This document shows, in pieces, positions 54,843-64,000 of a DNA stretch of 64,000 bases; the stretch's first letter is position 1, and every line of letters begins with the position of its first letter. Where the stretch lies: NCBI GenBank assembly GCA_029215795.1, contig JARDYH010000001.1, forward strand, positions 197,849,654 through 197,913,653. Direction: 5' to 3'. The notes under the pieces are model-generated. The model had not been told where the DNA came from. It worked only from the letters and a program-made list of their open reading frames with translations, and ran no database searches. The position numbers were made by a program, and so were the translations under genes. The stretch is from Anniella stebbinsi. Lineage: Eukaryota; Chordata; Lepidosauria; Squamata; Anniellidae.

Positions 54843-55390
54843 TTTTGTGGGATCCCCCATCCCCCACAAGAGTGGGGGGATATTCAGCTTTTTCAGGAAG
54901 CAAGTGGATTTTTTGTTTACCTTAAGAATGAGGCTTTTTCAAGCAGTATAGTGCCATTCCCAGGGCCCTTTTGCCCAGGAACAGATTAATGTTTTCTCAG
55001 CAGCCTCATATTTAAGGTAAGTCTAAAATTCTTCAAATTCACCCATTCCCCAAAAATTAATTCAATTGGAGGGTGGTCTCCCACCTCTGAAATTTCCTGA
55101 AATCATAGGGGCCCTATACTTTAGCCCAGTGTGTTTAACTATTGTCAGGCTATCTCAAAGGAACCATGTCTGGCACACCAGCCTCAGTTGGTGAAAGGTA
55201 CTCTGCGCCATTGATGCCACTTGGACCTCTAGTGACAAAGCTGGATCTATGAGCATTCCCCAAACTGAGGACCTGATCGTTTAGGGGGAGTGTAATCCCA
55301 TCCAGAATATATTATTAACACCACCTCCGCAAGTAGACAAAGCACTAGCAGTACTTTCATCTTGTCAGGACTGAGCTTCAGTTTATTGGC
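54680..55390 (-). repeat. Old L3 LINE fragments, with (AC)n at 54811-54842
   Basis: TTGCAATAACCTAATCTGGT and ACTTGGACCTCTAGTGACAA, then TAATCCCATCCAGAATA, match the thumb part of the L3 LINE on the minus strand, strongly diverged and interrupted. Confidence 0.65.
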
Positions 55391-55797
55391 TGTCATACAT
55401 AAGGCCCTCCTCGGAGTGCCTACTCCAAGGGAAGCTCGGAGGTCGGCAACAAGGGAGAGGGCCTTCTCTGTGGTGGCCCCCCAATTGTGGAACAATCTCC
55501 CTGACGAGGTCCGCCTGGCACCAACATTGCTATCTTTTCGGCGCCAGGTCAAGACTTTCCTCTTCTCTCAGGCATTTGGCAATATCTGAGGAGCCTGGGT
55601 TTGTTTTTTGTTTTTTAGGTTTACAGCTTTTTAAAGTTATTACAGTGGTTTTAAATGTATGTGTATATTGTATGCTTTTGCTGTTTTAACTTTTGTATAT
55701 TGTTTTTAATTGTTTTAATCCTATGTAAATCACCCAGAGAGCTTCAGCTATGGGGCGGTATACAAATGCAATAAATAAATAAATAAATAATACTGTC
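55391..55797 (+). mobile_element. L3 LINE 3' end, 407 bp
   Basis: CTACTCCAAGGGAAGCTCGG, GAGAAGGCCTTCTCTGTGG-type block, GCGCCAGGTCAAGACTTTCC, GGGGCGGTATACAAATGC, (AAAT)n. Head to head with the older minus-strand copy. Confidence 0.9.
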
Positions 55798-55974
55798 CCA
55801 TATGGATCCCACCTGCCGTTGGCATATTTCCCATGCCAAAAAAAATCCAGGATTGCCCAGCCACGGCAAAGGGGAAATGTTTTCATTGGCTACATTGCAC
55901 TACTCTGGACATCAACAGATATGCAGTTCTTTAAAAGGCCTGAGATAATTTTGCAAGGAGGATTAAATCTCTCT

Positions 55975-56065
55975 CTCTACACACACACACACACATATAT
56001 ATACACACACACACACACACACATACACAGGTAGGTATAAACCAGCAATACACACACACACAAGG
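55975..56065. repeat. (AC)n/(AT)n microsatellite
   Basis: CT, AC and TATATA runs. Confidence 0.93.
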
Positions 56066-56549
56066 ATTGTGAATGTGCTTTTACAGATTTGGCAAATTAA
56101 TTCATTTTCTTAGTATAAAGTAAGACAGATTATTACCGTTCCAAAGCAAACCCATTAAATATAGAAGAAGCACATCGTTCCACAAAACGAAGCCAGGGAT
56201 GCTGCTAGAATTACTTTCACCGGGCAGCAAACCTTTTAATTTCTTCCTTTTCCATGCACCCCCTGGCATCTGCCACATAGGGGTGCTGTTGATCTGCATT
56301 TTTTTTTCTTACCAGGAATTGGATATGCCTGCTAAGCTGAGGATGAGTGCCTCAAATAAAAGCTATATAAACAAAAACAATTAGAAAGCATTTTTTTTAA
56401 AAAAAATAACAACTTAAAACAGGTAGGATGGACTGATGCTTAAAGATGCTTTTAAAACTTCTTTGGAAATAGGAACTACTGGGCAGATTCTGTTCAGATG
56501 CACAAGAGAAATGAGAAACCATTAAAAGGGACATAGAAATTATAATTTG
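56066..56549. other. No gene recognised
   Basis: AT-rich, no signature. Confidence 0.4.
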
Positions 56550-56785
56550 CGTGGGGGCTGTCTATACTGGTCAAAAGCCTTGCAGTGGCTGTGCGGCGGC
56601 ACTGCATCCGTTATACAATACAGCAGTCACCCCGCAGCCACCCCGGGGCTTTCCCGCAAAGCTGTGCGCTGGAAAAGTCGAGGACTTACCCCAGCTTTTC
56701 CTCCCGGAGCAAGTTGGCTACGGCTGTTTTGTGGTCTGTCCTCGTTCCAGCCCATGCTGCTTCCTGTGTCAGGATTACCTGACAG
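56550..56785. mobile_element. PIF/Harbinger-like fragment
   Basis: Starts GGGGGCTGTCTATACTGG, with GGCTGTGCGGCGGCACTGC, as at 17428 and 54120. Right side cut by the next MITE. Confidence 0.5.
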
Positions 56786-56787
56786 TC

Positions 56788-57091
56788 TAGGGAGACCATA
56801 TGAAAAGGAGGACAGGGCTCCTGTATCCTGAAGCAATTTCAGCTGGTATCATTTGTATGCATGCAGCACCTGGTGAAATTCCTTCTTCATCACAACAGTT
56901 AAAGCTGCAGGAGCTATACTAAAGTGACCAGATACAAAAGAGGGCAGGGCTTCTGCAGCTTTAACTGTTGTAATGAAGAGGGAATTCCACCAGGTGATGC
57001 ATGCATACAAATGACACCTGCTGAAATTCCCTTTTCGACACACCTGTTAAAGATACAGGAGCCCTGTCCTTTTTTCCGTATGGTCACCCTA
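56788..57091. mobile_element. Inverted-dimer hAT-type MITE, 304 bp
   Basis: TAGGGAGACCATATGAAAAG to CCGTATGGTCACCCTA. Flanks CCTGACAG (56778-56785) and CCTGACAC (57092-57099). The internal junction AAGTGACCAGATACAAAAG keeps a buried terminus. Confidence 0.88.
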
Positions 57092-57409
57092 CCTGACACC
57101 ATCATGCCGCAGCAAAAGTATGGGTTTTTTTCTCATGAATTGCACAACAGGCTTATTTTACATTGTTGCATCTTTCCTTCTTCCTATACCTAGTGTACAG
57201 TTTGTTTTTCTCATGCCCCCATGTTTTGGATTACCCCAGATAGACTTGTATGCTTATCTGTTATTCCCCCAGATATACAGTATAGTGATCTTTTATGATC
57301 CTCACATAATAGATGTCTTATTGTATCATGAACTAATGGGACAGTGGAATCATACAAAACAAAAGCAAACAAGAGAAGGGGAAGGATACATTCCAATGCT
57401 AACTCCGCC
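57092..57409. other. No gene recognised
   Basis: A 119-residue plus-strand frame here is AT-biased and has no domain. Confidence 0.4.
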
Positions 57410-57725
57410 GGAAATAAATAAAATATTTGTATTTATTTATTTCAATATTCCTAGGCTGGTCTCCACACACAAAAAGTAGGTTCTACGTACAATAACATAT
57501 TAACAATAAAACACAACAAGACATCCATGCATAAAATTGAAAAGGGATAAAACAGCAACTCATCAACCAGCCAAACCCCTCCATATAAACAGATTAAAGC
57601 GCTTAGAGAAATAAAAATGTTTTATCTTGGTGCCTGAAAGAAATACATGGTTGGTGCCAGTCAAATCTTCCTGTGGAGACGTTCTAAAGTCAGCGCATAT
57701 TCACAAAAAAGGCTCTCCCTTTCAT
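57410..57725 (-). repeat. LINE 3' fragment (L2/L3-like)
   Basis: TTATTTATTTCAATATTCC, an A-rich stretch, then TTATCTTGGTGCCTGAAAG and GTGGAGACGTTCTAAAGTCA, parallel to the L3 order on the minus strand. Confidence 0.65.
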
Positions 57726-57727
57726 AC

Positions 57728-58050
57728 CTTCACAATTTATTTATTATTTATTTGCAATATTTATATACCGTTCCATATCTAAAATAGATTCCGGAGCAGT
57801 GCACATAGGAATAAAACAGTAAAAAGAAAGAAGATTAAAAACAGTGAATTAAATTTGTTCAATTTGAAACAAAGGACCAATAAAAACAGCGGCTGGTCTG
57901 TTGAGGAAGCGCCAGAAGCAGCCTAGTGTTGGCACCTGCTTGACCTCCAGGGGCAGGGAGTTCCAAAGAGAAGGGGCCACCACACTAAAGTCTCTTACCA
58001 AAGGCACAGAGGAAAGCACCTCATCTGATAATCTTAATGCGTGGGCAAGT
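57728..58050 (-). repeat. LINE 3' fragment (second lineage)
   Basis: TTTGCAATATTTATATACCG, A-rich sequence, then CTAGTGTTGGCACCTGCTTG and GGCAGGGAGTTCCAAAGAGA. Decoded on the minus strand: VVAPSLWNSLPLEVKQVPTL, the usual RT C-terminal block. Confidence 0.8.
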
Positions 58051-58288
58051 TGGCATGGGGGGGGTGGGGGGTGGGACGACATTATCTGTACAACATGTAT
58101 AGAATAAATCCTGAGTTGTGATCATTGGCAGTATGGTTCCTTGCTTCAAATATGCAAACATGCCATATATCCCATGCACTTTGGCCATGGTTTAAGCTAA
58201 AAGTATTCCATGAAAAATTTGGAAATGGTGGATCTATTATTAAATCTTTGTTTTGTTTGGAAAGTGGTGTAGCACGGTCAGTTCAGAT

Positions 58289-58424
58289 CAGGGGTAGGCA
58301 ACCTGGTGCCCTCCATATGTTTTGGACTACAACTCCCAGAAGCCCCAGCCAGCATGGCCAATGATCAGAAATTCTGGAAGTTGCAGTCCAAAACACCTGG
58401 AGGGTACCAGGTTGCTTACCCCCA
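58289..58424. mobile_element. Palindromic hAT-like MITE, 136 bp
   Basis: CAGGGGTAGGCAACCTGGTG to CACCTGGAGGGTACCAGGTT with GCTTACCCCCA. GACTACAACTCCCAGAAGCC is mirrored by GGAAGTTGCAGTCC. Flanks are a weak duplication. Confidence 0.82.
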
Positions 58425-59147
58425 GTCTAGAGTAAGAGCGCACTCATATTTTCCAAATTTCTGTGCCAAATATTATCCAAACTTCACCAACAAAATTAGC
58501 TACATCGATGTGGGGTAGAAATCCCTCCCTCTCAAATACACTTTTATTCTGTGAATATTCAGCTCCTCCACCCCACCATCCTGTTCAGATCATTCTTTCC
58601 CATAGCAGTATCTTCACCAATTCCCAACCTCTTCCGGCTGCTGCTAAAATCCTCACTTCTGGGTTAGTCACATGGGAGATCTCACCCAATCAGTGATTAT
58701 TACACAATAAACCAAAGATGTCATGCTATTTAGCCAATCAGATTGGCGTGACCACAAACGAGAGTTGAGAGCGAGGGCCCTGTAAATGACTACATAGACA
58801 TTTCCGCAAAACGTGCCAAAAATGATTGGGGAGGGTTCATGGTTTTTTTTGTTTTTTTTTTTTACATTTCCAAAAGATTCATGAAAAACTTTGGGTACTT
58901 TTGTCTCTGCTCCAAGGAGGAAGATCTTGAGCTCTTTGAAGGAAGGTCAGGATACAAATGTGATAAGTTAATAAATAATGACATTTTGTTTGTTCCTAGC
59001 TACCTAGCAATCTGTCTCAATGGGAACATCATGTTAATTGATTTCCATTACAGTTATAATGAGGGGTATAAACAGACCATTACTGCGGAGATATTTCCCC
59101 CCCCCCGGGAACAAACGCTTTTTACACAATGAGCTATGCAACTTAAT
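58425..59147 (+). other. No gene; SINE 3' fragment at 58895-58985
   Basis: CTGCTCCAAGGAGGAAGATC, GAGCTCTTTGAAGGAAGGTC, ATACAAATGTGATAAGTTAA matches the 3' end of the SINE at 46565. The rest is unclassified. Confidence 0.5.
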
Positions 59148-59682
59148 GGCTGAATTCGGACAACACATTAGTCAATGGTGGGTTGAGTAGCCAACTCACA
59201 GTTGGTTATTTTGTGGGTACTCCCCACACAACATATTCCTACACAACTGTGGGTGGTTGGGGCTGGCGTTGAGTGGACTAATAGTCAACCCAGCATTTGA
59301 CTGACACAGCCCCCGCCCCTCTCCCCACCCTCCCTCCTCCCTCAGTTCTCCCAGTTCTATCCCAGCAAGTTGCACCAGTTGTAGAAGAGTGGCAGCCGCC
59401 GCTTTGGTCGCTCTTGTCGCCTGCCTCTATGAGCTTGTGTTTTAACCCACTCACCACACACCATTAACCCACTCATCCCTCCACACAACACTTTAAGCAA
59501 CTGGCTTTGAGCTAAACAACTTGCAAGCCAGTTGTTTCTCTCAGTTGCTTATTTGGGCAGAATAGCATACCGTCAGTAGTTTGTGAGCGGCGTGTTACCC
59601 TCCACACAACACAATAAGCAACACAACTGACGATAGTTTCCCCCCCCCACTCAGTTGCTTAATGTGTTGTCCGAATTCAGCC
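59148..59682. mobile_element. PIF/Harbinger-like MITE, 535 bp, AAT duplication
   Basis: GGCTGAATTCGGACAACACA to TGTGTTGTCCGAATTCAGCC, flanked by AAT (59145-59147 and 59683-59685). High similarity to 4370-4895 through the whole interior. Confidence 0.9.
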
Positions 59683-60156
59683 AATGTGTGTGTTTTCAAA
59701 ATCAGAGGGTTATTAAGCAAAGCAGCATTGATGTGCATATCTCTTAGAAAGTGACTTTTGACTGAATTGAGCTGGGTCAACATGTTGAGAGAGGTGTGGA
59801 GTGGGGAGAGAGCTTCCTTCTCATCTCACTTGGTCTGGCCACATTGATCCACATTGCCCCTTGGGGGATTCTGTTACATCCTAGCTGACTAGGAATGGGC
59901 TGAGCTCTCCCTACAGAAACTAACACAGTGTCACTGTAGGCAATTTCTCAATAGCCTCTTTCCAAGTTCTCAAAGCTTAGCAGCAGCCCCTTCTTTAAAA
60001 GGTGCATGTGAAATAATCAACCGAGGCAGGGGAGGGGGAGATTCATTACCAATTAAATCTACATTGTTGAATTAGTTTCAGTGATTCTATAGAACCGTAG
60101 ACTCAAAAGGGGGAGATGCCGACATCAATGCACTGCGCATTGACTGAGCTGTTACC
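59683..60156. other. No gene recognised
   Basis: No signature. Confidence 0.4.
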
Positions 60157-60476
60157 TAGGCTGACCCTATGAAAAGGAGGACAGGGCTCATGTAACTTTA
60201 ACAGTTGTAGAGAAAAGGGAATTCCAGCCAATGTCATTGGTATGCAATTAGTTCCTGGTGAAATTTCCTCTTCATCACAACAGTTAAAGTTGCAGGGGCC
60301 CTGCCTTCTTTTGTATATGGTCACTCTAGTATAGTGCCTGCAACTTTAACTGTTGTGATGAAGAGGGAATTTCACCAGGAACTAATTGCATACCAATGTC
60401 ACTGGCTGGAATTCCCTTTTCTCTACAACTGTTAAAGTTACATAAGCCCTGTCCTCCTTTTCATATGGTTAGCCTA
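60157..60476. mobile_element. Inverted-dimer hAT-type MITE, 320 bp
   Basis: TAGGCTGACCCTATGAAAAG to TTTCATATGGTTAGCCTA. Flanks CTGTTACC (60149-60156) and CTGTTACT (60477-60484) match 7 of 8. Same subfamily as 30845-31164, both with GGTCACTCTAG at the centre. Confidence 0.9.
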
Positions 60477-61783
60477 CTGTTACTAGACCAACGAGTTGCA
60501 AGCCCTTCAACTCGTAGGACAGTTTAATAGCATGTACAATCCACTCCGTGAGTCATTGCAACTCTTGAGTCTTATGAAACTTGTCCGTTCTAACCCTGTG
60601 TGGAAGGCCAGGTAGGGTGCATCAATACTGAGGCAGTTTGAAGTAGGCACTTCTCCACCAAGTTAATTTGCACAGCCATTACAGGCTAGCTGCTGATTAC
60701 AGGGCTGCTCCCTAGAGCCGCTACGATCAGAGTGCAGACTTTCTATAGCCGCCAGGTTTCTCTGGATTCCAGTATAATGCTTGCCATTAAGCTCAAACAT
60801 AAATGAAAAGGAAGAAAAACGTCTTGAAAGGGCCTGTCATGCCGCTCAGTGAGCAGAATGTAGCCTGTAGCGTTCATGGAAGGCGTTTGTGAGTTATCTC
60901 TACCTAAAAAGTGGAAAGTATGTGTGCGTCACGTATGACCAGAAATGTTTACCCACTTCCAGAAGATAGGTCTGGCTGTACAATGTACCAGAAAAATCTA
61001 AAAACACGAATTTGGGGAGTTTAAGTATTTTTAAAGAATTTAATAAAAACCAAGGCTTACGCCTACAGCTCCCAGCATGCCTTGGGCGGAACTCCCAGCA
61101 TGCCTTGGGCAGGAGGCCAGACTTACTGACCTTTTACGACCATTGTGAGTGCACAGGTGGGTGGCTGCTGCATGTCTTTCACAACCTGACACCTAAGGTT
61201 GGTCTCGAACAGTCAACCCAATTCCACATAAAAGGAAACAACTCACATAAATGGGCTGCGTCCATTTGCGGTGCCTCCTCCTGCCCTCTGCGTGGTTTTA
61301 AAATCGTGACTAGATACAACAGCATGACTTTGAGGGGCCAAACATGCTCAAAGGCACTTCACCCTGATATCTCTGTTTTCTCAGAACCTGGGGGAAGCAA
61401 GCACACAACTTTTGCCCTTAAGAGGGAGAGAGGAAAGGGAGGCACTCTGCGCATGCCCAGAAACAGACCTGACAAATGGGGGGGGAGTGACGGGCCCAGC
61501 CCCAGCCCTTCAGTACAGGCTCCAGATGGAGCACTTGGTGGGTGAGAAGAGCAGGACGAGGCAATCCCAGCAGGATTGGCTGGAGCTGGGCATGTCCACT
61601 GACAGCTGCTTACATCCCCTCCTTGGTGATGCTACTCCTTGACGCTCTATCAAGGAGCAGCATTGGCAACAAGAGGATGTCTCAGAGGATGCGGGCACCT
61701 GCAGGCTGCCAAATGCATGCTGGGAGGTGTAGTCCTGGTATGTAGAGTGGCTGATTTTAAATAAGGTAGGAGTTAGCAAACCA
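60477..61783. other. No gene; CTCCCAGCATGCCTTGGGC motif
   Basis: The motif occurs at about 61068 and 61090 in tandem and again near 62670, so it is a repeat. A 177-residue open frame (61012-61545) starts at TTG and has no domain. Confidence 0.45.
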
Positions 61784-62183
61784 GGGCTGGATCTACACGT
61801 CGTCCTCGATGCGCCCTCCCTGCGCCACAAGCCGCTTCCAAGCGCTTCACCCCGCCTAGTGTGGCTGAAGCCTTGGAGGCTCTGCCCGCGTCCGCGCCGC
61901 CGCGGCTGCCGCCCTTTCATCCAGGCCGTTCCGGGGAGGGAGGAGGGAGGGGGGAGGGTTGTAAACAAAAGCCAGCGATTGGGAGAGGGATTTCCAATTG
62001 CTAGCTTTTATTTACAACCCTTCCTCTTCCCTCCCTGGGACCAGCGGGGATGAAAGGGCGGCGGTGGCGGCAAGAGCACGAGCAGAGCCTCTGAGGCTTG
62101 AGCCACACTAGACGAAGTGCAGCGCTCCAAAGCAGCTTGTGGCACAAGGAGGGTGCATCGAGGACGACGTGTAGATCCAGGCC
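61784..62183. mobile_element. DNA element with inverted ends, 400 bp
   Basis: GGGCTGGATCTACACGTCGT, CCTCGATGCGCCCTCC on the left; GGAGGGTGCATCGAGGACG, ACGTGTAGATCCAGGCC on the right. The interior has a second inverted pair (TTGTAAACAAAAGCCAGCGA / GCTAGCTTTTATTTACAA). Target duplication not clear. Confidence 0.78.
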
Positions 62184-63050
62184 AGGTCACTATCTCTCAG
62201 TCCTAACTCAGCCCCCACTTTCCTGACCTCTCACAAACTGTCTTTGTTCTCCTTCTAACTGACTTTCTCCAACTGTCACTCCCCCCCCCATTCCATTCTA
62301 GCCTCAGCTGTCAGTCAGTCCTCCATTCACTCTTCTGTTTCAATAGCAAAGTCAGACTTTTACATAAAAATCATAAACTTTATCCAGTAATTCTTGCATC
62401 TGTCTTGGAATGTTGTGGCTTAGTTATAACAAGGGGGAAAACCCGCAGCATAAAAAATCTCATCAAGTTAAAAGGCCCTGGAAAATATGTTTTTTAAAAA
62501 AATCACTTGGCACTTATAAGCCATTATTGCAGTCACCAGGCCAGCCCGCCTGGGAAAAAGAAATCCTTAAGTAGGGTGCCACAACTAAGAAGGCCCGTTC
62601 TCCCATGACACCGCAGATTTATTCAAAGATTAACATTATTCAGAGAGCTAGGCTTGTGCCTACAACTCCCAGCATGCCTTGGGCGGGCGGGAGATTTATC
62701 GGGCTTTGGCGGCCATCATCTGGAAGTAGCTCACCATCATGGGCATGAAGGGCCTGGGCTGGCTGCCTTGGTTACTAGGCACCATCGCGAGCAGAAGGGC
62801 AGGAGGTCACAGCTCTAGGCCTGTCACCAATGGCAACGGCCAAGCAACCCTTGAGTCAGCCAACCAGCTCCCTCAGTGTAGTGTGGACTGGCTCAGCCAG
62901 ACTTCACTTTCCATGAGCAGCAGCTTCAGCAACAGAACTCCCATTGGGCATGACAGCAAAAGGCATGCCGTGAGTTATAGTTTTTGTTTTCTGTGGGGGA
63001 CAAGGAAAATCATGGTAACAGCTTCAAGGCGGCCCTGGCCATGCATTGAG
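62184..63050. other. No gene recognised
   Basis: Plus-strand frame 62739-63101 has no domain. Repeat motif GCCTACAACTCCCAGCATGC near 62658. Confidence 0.4.
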
Positions 63051-63051
63051 G

Positions 63052-63080
63052 GTGAGAGAGAGAGAGAGAGAGGAGGGGGG
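63052..63080. repeat. (GA)n microsatellite
   Basis: GAGAGA run followed by G-rich sequence. Confidence 0.9.
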
Positions 63081-63104
63081 GGGGGAAAGAAACTAATTTA
63101 ATTT

Positions 63105-63185
63105 GTTTTACAGTTACCTCACAGGCCTAGGATGACCCTACCTTGCAGGGTTGTCGTGAGGATGAGAGAGGAAAAAAATAAATGA
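63105..63185 (+). repeat. SINE 3' fragment
   Basis: CCTACCTTGCAGGGTTGTCG, TGAGGATGAGAGAGG, AAATAAATGAA: same family as 46565-46770. Confidence 0.55.
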
Positions 63186-64000
63186 ATTTGATTTGTTTAA
63201 AAGTTAACTCACAAGCCCTGTGTTCTGGCTGCTTTCCTTTTTTCATAATAATAACTTCAGAACACATGCATACAACAGTTCCTCGTGTCCAATGAGATCC
63301 GCTTCCCTACTATATGTTATTCAGATATCTGGGCAATGCAGGGTATATTTTGAATAACAATACAGAAAAGTATATTTTGAAAACATATTTTTAGGTTTGC
63401 ATCTTTTTTGGCTGTTAGGAAGGTGTTGTGTGTCCTTATTATTTTTGAAGTTTAGACGGCTGTTCCAGCCAAAGCACGATGGGAGGTGTAGGCATTTCAG
63501 GTAAAACAAAAAATGTGGTTTATCATGAAGCTCTAGCTTAAAATATAGTTCTTCTTAACACAATTTTCCATTGATACTAACAAGACAATTTACCTACTCA
63601 ACCAAACTAAAAAAAACCCAACCAACCTAACGATGAATAAGTTGCAGAGAAATTTATTCTTTATCAAATAAACGTTATAAACATTATTCACGGACCCGAC
63701 CAACGCCGGGCATATCAGCTAGTCTCCTAATAAGAGGTTTATTGGCTCTGTGCAAGACTGGCTGAGTTGTTGTTTAGCCTTAGTCATAGCTCAGTTATAT
63801 GCAGAAGAAGAAGCCATTCGCTAAATCCTGCCATATAAGTGGCCAATGAATCACTGGCTTGGTTTGCACAATCATGGTAGCCCAGCATGGATTATTAGCC
63901 ATGGTGGATTGTGGCACTCATGGACAGCAGTTTGCCAGGCCAAGCTACCTGTCGCAGCATCTCGTGTTGTCTGAAACCAGTGAGGGTGGCTTGTTGGGAT
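63186..64000. other. AT-rich DNA, partial repeat at the right edge
   Basis: TTTGCACAATCATGGTAGCCC near 63862 resembles the GTTCACGCAACACGATGACCC end of the element at 3122. The window stops before its other end. Confidence 0.4.

Noticed and set aside
61012..61545. 177-residue open frame
   Set aside because: TTG start, repeat motif inside, no recognisable domain, no splice support.

Overview
The window is vertebrate nuclear DNA, most likely from a squamate reptile (lizard-type). The evidence is a split immune gene with long introns, many 5'-truncated CR1/L3-type LINE tails, tRNA-headed SINEs, (ATTT)n, (AAT)n and (AC)n microsatellites, and many short palindromic DNA transposons. The species cannot be read from sequence alone.

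The one host protein gene I can support is ICOS, the inducible T-cell co-stimulator, on the minus strand. It has four coding exons: 42335-42392 (signal peptide), 33426-33764 (IgV domain), 30218-30348 (stalk and transmembrane) and 28822-28896 (cytoplasmic tail and stop). All junctions follow GT-AG, and the phases agree (1, 1, 0). The joined frame is 200 codons, against 199 residues in human ICOS. The two Ig disulfide pairs and a YxxM PI3-kinase site followed by Ala-Ala-Val are kept. The proline-rich ligand-binding loop (FDPPPF in mammals) is reduced to LSPVF, and the tail is short. In the usual CD28-CTLA4-ICOS order, CTLA4 would lie beyond the right edge. I found no CTLA4 exon in the 21.6 kb upstream of ICOS exon 1.

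The rest is almost entirely repeats. Positions 1-14800 hold LINE tails, hAT and PIF/Harbinger-type MITEs, a SINE and a 2.2-kb dead L3 LINE (10528-12770). Positions 14821-17118 hold a 2.3-kb non-autonomous hAT-like element with perfect 8-bp target duplications, carrying seven GC-rich palindromic units of about 242 bp. Positions 17100-28200 are mostly old repeats plus a near-perfect palindrome with a TAA duplication (25491-25922) and a diverged relative of the hAT element (27140-28169). Positions 28800-42400 are ICOS, with repeats in its introns. Positions 42400-64000 carry a second dead L3 LINE (46775-48657), an 83-bp-arm hairpin (44705-44879), inverted dimeric MITEs, and a three-level nest: a monomeric MITE broken by a solo LTR, itself broken by a two-unit copy of the GC-rich hAT element (51990-53756).

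The most unusual points are the divergent squamate-like ICOS ligand loop and the GC-rich hAT family, whose internal palindromic unit varies in number (7, 2 and 2) between its three copies.
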